Below the pieces are notes generated by a model. That model saw only the letters and a program-made list of their open reading frames with translations, did no database searches and had not been told where the DNA came from. Of a stretch of 64,000 bases of DNA, positions 61,647-64,000 are shown in pieces. Made by a program: the position numbers and the translations under genes. Source of the DNA: Paracoccus hibiscisoli. Lineage in GTDB: Bacteria > Pseudomonadota > Alphaproteobacteria > Rhodobacterales > Rhodobacteraceae. Position 1 is the first letter of the stretch, and each line of letters starts with the position of its first letter. The stretch is taken from assembly GCF_005048265.1 (NCBI RefSeq), contig NZ_SUNH01000015.1, positions 59,460-123,459 on the forward strand, read 5' to 3'.

Positions 61647-62373
61647 CAGATCAGCACCTCCTGTCGTGGGTCGGTCCGGTCCATGAACCGGAAGTCGGGG
61701 TATGGCTTGGGGTGGGCAGGGCCGCGCGGGTCGCGCCGGTCCCAAACGAACCAGGCGTTGGCTGTGCCGGGTTGCCCTCTCCGGTGAAGTCCAGCTTCCA
61801 GCGCACGAGGTAGCACTAGCTGAACGGATGCTCGTCCAATAGCGCGCCCAGGCCGTTCGTCCGGCCTGCGGGCCAATCCCATGACAGCAGCAGCGCCAGA
61901 TAATCCCATCCGGTCAATTCGAGCGTGTGACGCAGCCAGCGGCCGCGGCCTTTGCTGCTGATCTCGCAGAAGGGCGGGTTGGTGATGATCGCCCTGGCCG
62001 GGCTGCGACGCGCGGTGTAGAAGTCGGCAACGCTGCTGTCTGGGCAGCCCCGGTCGATCCGGTCGCTGGCGATGCAGCGCACGCCCAAGGCGCGGATCTC
62101 GCGCACCAGCGCGCCGTCGCCACAGGCAGGTTCCCATACTTTCCGGCAATCCCGAATCCTCTGGCCGTCATAGGCGAACAGCGGGCGGATCGCCTCGGGC
62201 TGCCCGGTCGGATAGAAGTCCTCGCCGCGCCGCTCATGCTCGGGCGCCGGGCGCGTCTGATCGGGCAGGTCCGCGAACATGAGGCCTGCGGCCAGAGCCT
62301 TCGCGCGACCGCGACCGGAGATCGCCTTGGACAGCGGCTTGGCAGATGTCGGGCGGGTCGGATTAACGGTCAT
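61646..62373 (-). pseudogene. phage N6-adenine DNA methyltransferase, interrupted by amber codon and frameshift
   Basis: From ATG 62373 an intact 185-residue part holds GEDFYPTGQPEAIRPLFAYD, the SAM motif VWEPACGDGALVREI near residue 79 and the catalytic NPPF in RAIITNPPFCEISSKGRGRW near 132. After DEHPFS a TAG stands at 61816-61818. Reading through it in the same frame gives CYLVRWKLDFTGEG, as expected for such enzymes, for about 17 codons; then a one-base shift near 61784-61793 is needed to reach ANAWFVWDRRDPRGP and the end RQEVLI with TGA at 61646-61648. Both faults suggest decay; the N-terminal part could still be made. Confidence 0.8.
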
Positions 62374-62636
62374 GGTCGCCGTCTACTTGTTTGAGATCTG
62401 CGGCGGTCAAGAACGCCTGCCATGCCGCCTTCAAAGTATCGCGGGCGGCTTCTTCAGTCTTGGCGCGCCCTCGGTCGGCCTTGACCGTCCGTTGACCCAC
62501 AGACGCCATGCCCAAGGGTTGCGGCTCTGGATCTTCCCAAGAAGCGGGAACACCGCGCCGATGTCGATCTGGCCCGATCGGGCCAAGATGCGGCTGTTCG
62601 GATATTCCTGGTGCCATGCGACCGTTATGCGTCCAT
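62363..62636 (-). pseudogene. small phage hypothetical gene with frameshift
   Basis: Two frames must be joined to make a sensible protein. The first, about 62630 down to about 62470, reads GRITVAWHQEYPNSRILARS, then GQIDIGAVFPLLGKIQSRNP and WAWRLWVNGRSRPTEG; the second continues RAKTEEAARDTLKAAWQAFL and TAADLKQVDGDHDR to the stop at 62363. The shift lies near 62461-62472 in a GGGCGCGCC context. No ATG stands in the first frame at the expected place. Products of this kind are common next to methyltransferases in alphaproteobacterial prophages as I recall; function unknown. Confidence 0.65.
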
Positions 62637-63608
62637 CTCCATCGCTTCGGCAGCGTGGCCGCCTTGTTCCTCGATCCGCAGGTGCGTGCAGTTGGCCGCG
62701 ACCAGCGCCTCCGCCAGAGGCGGGCAGACCTTGTTTCCGCAGCAGCTGACCTGGACGTCCCTGGCGAAGGGCCGCCAGTTCGGGCTGTCGGTGTCGAGGC
62801 CGTCCCAGACCCCCTCGATGACATAATCCGTCGGGAAGCCCTGAGCGCGGAACAACTCGCGCGGGGTCAGCATCCGTATGCCGATGTCGATCACGACATT
62901 GGACGCGCCGCCGATCGTCAGGGTGACGAACTCGCCCCCGTCCCAGGCATCGTGCGCGCGCAGGAACTCGGCCACGGCGCGGGCCCGGGCGTGATGCTCG
63001 GGCGCGAAGGGCGGGGCTGCCAGTGCGGCCTGCATGTGGCCCATGCGGTCCTTGACCGTGACGGTTTGGCAGGGCTCGTCGGTCCGGGCTCCGTCGCCGG
63101 TGCTGTAGTATTTCGCGAACTAGGCCGCGACCGGGGTCTGATGGCTGCCCGAGGCGGCGACAGTCGACAGCGGATCGCGCGCGTCGTGCCCGGCATGGGC
63201 TTCCATGCGCGGCCCGCCGTTCTGCTGCGCCAGGAACGCCGCCACGGGCGCATGCTTGGCGCCGCCCGCGACCACCGTGCCGAGTGGCGCGGCCACTTCC
63301 AGCGCACGGGGCTGCTGGCCCGCGCGCTCGCCATAGCCGGTCTGCACCATGATTGCGGCGATCAGGCTGTTCTGGTCCTTCTTGCTGGCGCAGGTGGTGT
63401 GGTGCGGGTCGGTCGCTGCCCGGTTGCCGCCGCCCTGTTGGGCATAGGTCAGCACCGGGGCGATCACAGCGTGGCGGTTCTCGACCGTCACCGTCCGAAG
63501 CGGCTCGGCCAGATCCGCAGCGCGCTTCCCTCGCGAATCGCCGTGGCCATAGAACGGGCGTTGTTGCAGAAAGGCGGCCTGATGCGTGACTGCCCCTTCC
63601 CCCTTCAT
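62625..63608 (-). pseudogene. C-terminal part of a phage C5-cytosine DNA methyltransferase, with in-frame amber codon
   Basis: The frame from about 63608 to 62625 is a DNA cytosine methyltransferase without its N-terminal catalytic half (no PCQ or SAM motif). It keeps the C-terminal motifs MLTPRELFRAQGFPTDYVIE (motif IX/X region) and GNKVCPPLAEALVAAN. A TAG at 63120-63122 interrupts it in the same frame: QTPVAA, stop, FAKYYSTGDGARTDEP. The middle has five related modules of about 30-40 residues. The 5' end is cut at or near 63608 by an IS5-type element. Confidence 0.82.
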
Positions 63609-63610
63609 CG

Positions 63611-64000
63611 TCAGGCCACGCGGACGATCTCGGCGGTGCCGAGGGCGTTGAAGCGGTTCATGAGCGCGACGCGGATATGGATTTCGGCGGTCTGACGGTC
63701 GGGGTCCCTTGTGGAGATGCGCTCACCGAAGGACTTGAGGCACCGCATCCTGGCCTCGGCGCGGCTGCGGGTGTGGTATCCCGTCCATCGCTTCCAGAAC
63801 GCTCGGCCGTAGTGACGCGTGGCGCGCAGGGTTTCGTTGCGCGCCCGGGCGGCCGGGCAGTCTTCCTTCCACAGGCGGCCGTTCTTGCGGATCGGGATGA
63901 TCGCGGTGCCACCGCGCGCGATGATGGCGCTGTGGCAGCGGCGGGTGTCGTAGGCGCCATCCGCGGTCACGGTGCCGATGTCTTCGTCGTTCGGGACCTG
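63611..64000 (-). CDS. IS5-type transposase, C-terminal part (continues beyond the window)
   Basis: The frame runs off the right edge; the visible 129 residues hold the second Asp of the DDE triad in VTADGAYDTRRCHSAIIARG and the Glu region RSRAEARMRCLKSFGERIST, with IIPIRKNGRLWKED between, as in IS5-family transposases. The stop is TGA at 63611-63613. One end of the insertion sequence should lie within a few dozen bases below 63611, inside the broken methyltransferase gene; I could not fix the terminal repeat. Confidence 0.85.
   Translation of the reverse strand, partial: QVPNDEDIGTVTADGAYDTRRCHSAIIARGGTAIIPIRKNGRLWKEDCPAARARNETLRATRHYGRAFWKRWTGYHTRSRAEARMRCLKSFGERISTRDPDRQTAEIHIRVALMNRFNALGTAEIVRVA

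Larger units (their letters stand above)
60305..64000. mobile_element. left edge of a decaying integrative element (prophage-like) at tRNA-Glu
   Basis: Right after the tRNA-Glu 3' end come, all on the minus strand, a tyrosine integrase, an excisionase-like protein, an N6-adenine methyltransferase pseudogene, a small broken phage gene, a truncated C5-cytosine methyltransferase and an IS5-type transposase. Order and gene types are those of an alphaproteobacterial temperate phage, read from its integrase end. The other boundary and the repeated tRNA end are outside the window. Confidence 0.85.

Noticed and set aside
61646..63608. Recoding of TAG as a sense codon in the phage genes
   Set aside because: Two amber-interrupted frames invite the idea, but frameshifts in the adenine methyltransferase and in the small gene, together with IS truncation, fit ordinary decay better. 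No suppressor tRNA is seen.
1..64000. CRISPR array or cas genes
   Set aside because: No regularly spaced direct repeats and no Cas-like proteins were found.

Overview
The window reads as a chromosomal segment of a high-GC alphaproteobacterium of the Rhodobacterales, most likely Paracoccus or a close relative. This rests on gene order and family content: pyrH, frr, uppS, cdsA, dxr, rseP and bamA in a row; an F0 ATP synthase cluster with split b and b' subunits; a class II (B12-dependent) ribonucleotide reductase; a BacNaV sodium channel of the kind known from Paracoccus; and a Rhodobacterales-style tRNA-Glu promoter. No 16S gene or database search was available, so the genus is an inference.

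Layout. 1-5.7 kb: TrkH potassium uptake, Ppx/GppA phosphatase with RlmE, an AraC regulator, MiaA. 5.7-15.1 kb: one long co-directional block for translation recycling and envelope building (pyrH, sodium channel, frr, uppS, cdsA, dxr, rseP, bamA, Skp-like chaperone). 15.1-28 kb: mixed metabolism and transport (nucleoside hydrolase, iron-binding protein, ABC-F ATPase, metallopeptidase, L21/L27, GNAT, flavin oxidoreductase, Bax-inhibitor-1 protein, quinone oxidoreductase, XRE regulator, HisN-like phosphatase, MgtE, 5-formyl-THF cyclo-ligase). 28-46.4 kb: nrdJ, manC, an HxlR/QorB pair, a DsbA-like protein, an aminotransferase, cell-wall amidase and PBP1A, RF2, aldo/keto reductase, patatin, and an ArsR-psuK-psuG pseudouridine-degradation operon. 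46.5-49.3 kb: atpI-atpB-atpE-atpX-atpF. 49.3-60.1 kb: FadR-type regulator, OmpA lipoprotein, nth with adenosine kinase, fabF-mltG, a Gln/Met-rich coiled-coil protein, RNase P RNA, an AmpD-like amidase, gatCA and an AEC transporter.

60.2-64 kb: a tRNA-Glu gene is followed by a tyrosine integrase, an excisionase-like protein and three damaged phage-type genes (two DNA methyltransferases and one small gene). These carry in-frame amber codons and frameshifts, and an IS5-type element truncates the last one. This is one edge of a decaying integrated element that continues beyond the window.

The core region is mostly ordinary, well-conserved chromosome. The points most worth a second look are the sodium channel coupled to pyrH, the use of a shared CTAG as the stop of both genes in three convergent pairs, the rnpB promoter that contains the stop codon of the neighbouring amidase (whose tail is encoded by a GC-rich repeat), a palindrome framing the -10 box of the patatin gene, the ArsR-pseudouridine operon, the structured leader of nrdJ, and the tandem modules in the broken cytosine methyltransferase. 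I see no CRISPR array, secretion system, toxin-antitoxin pair or recognisable new defence system in this window.
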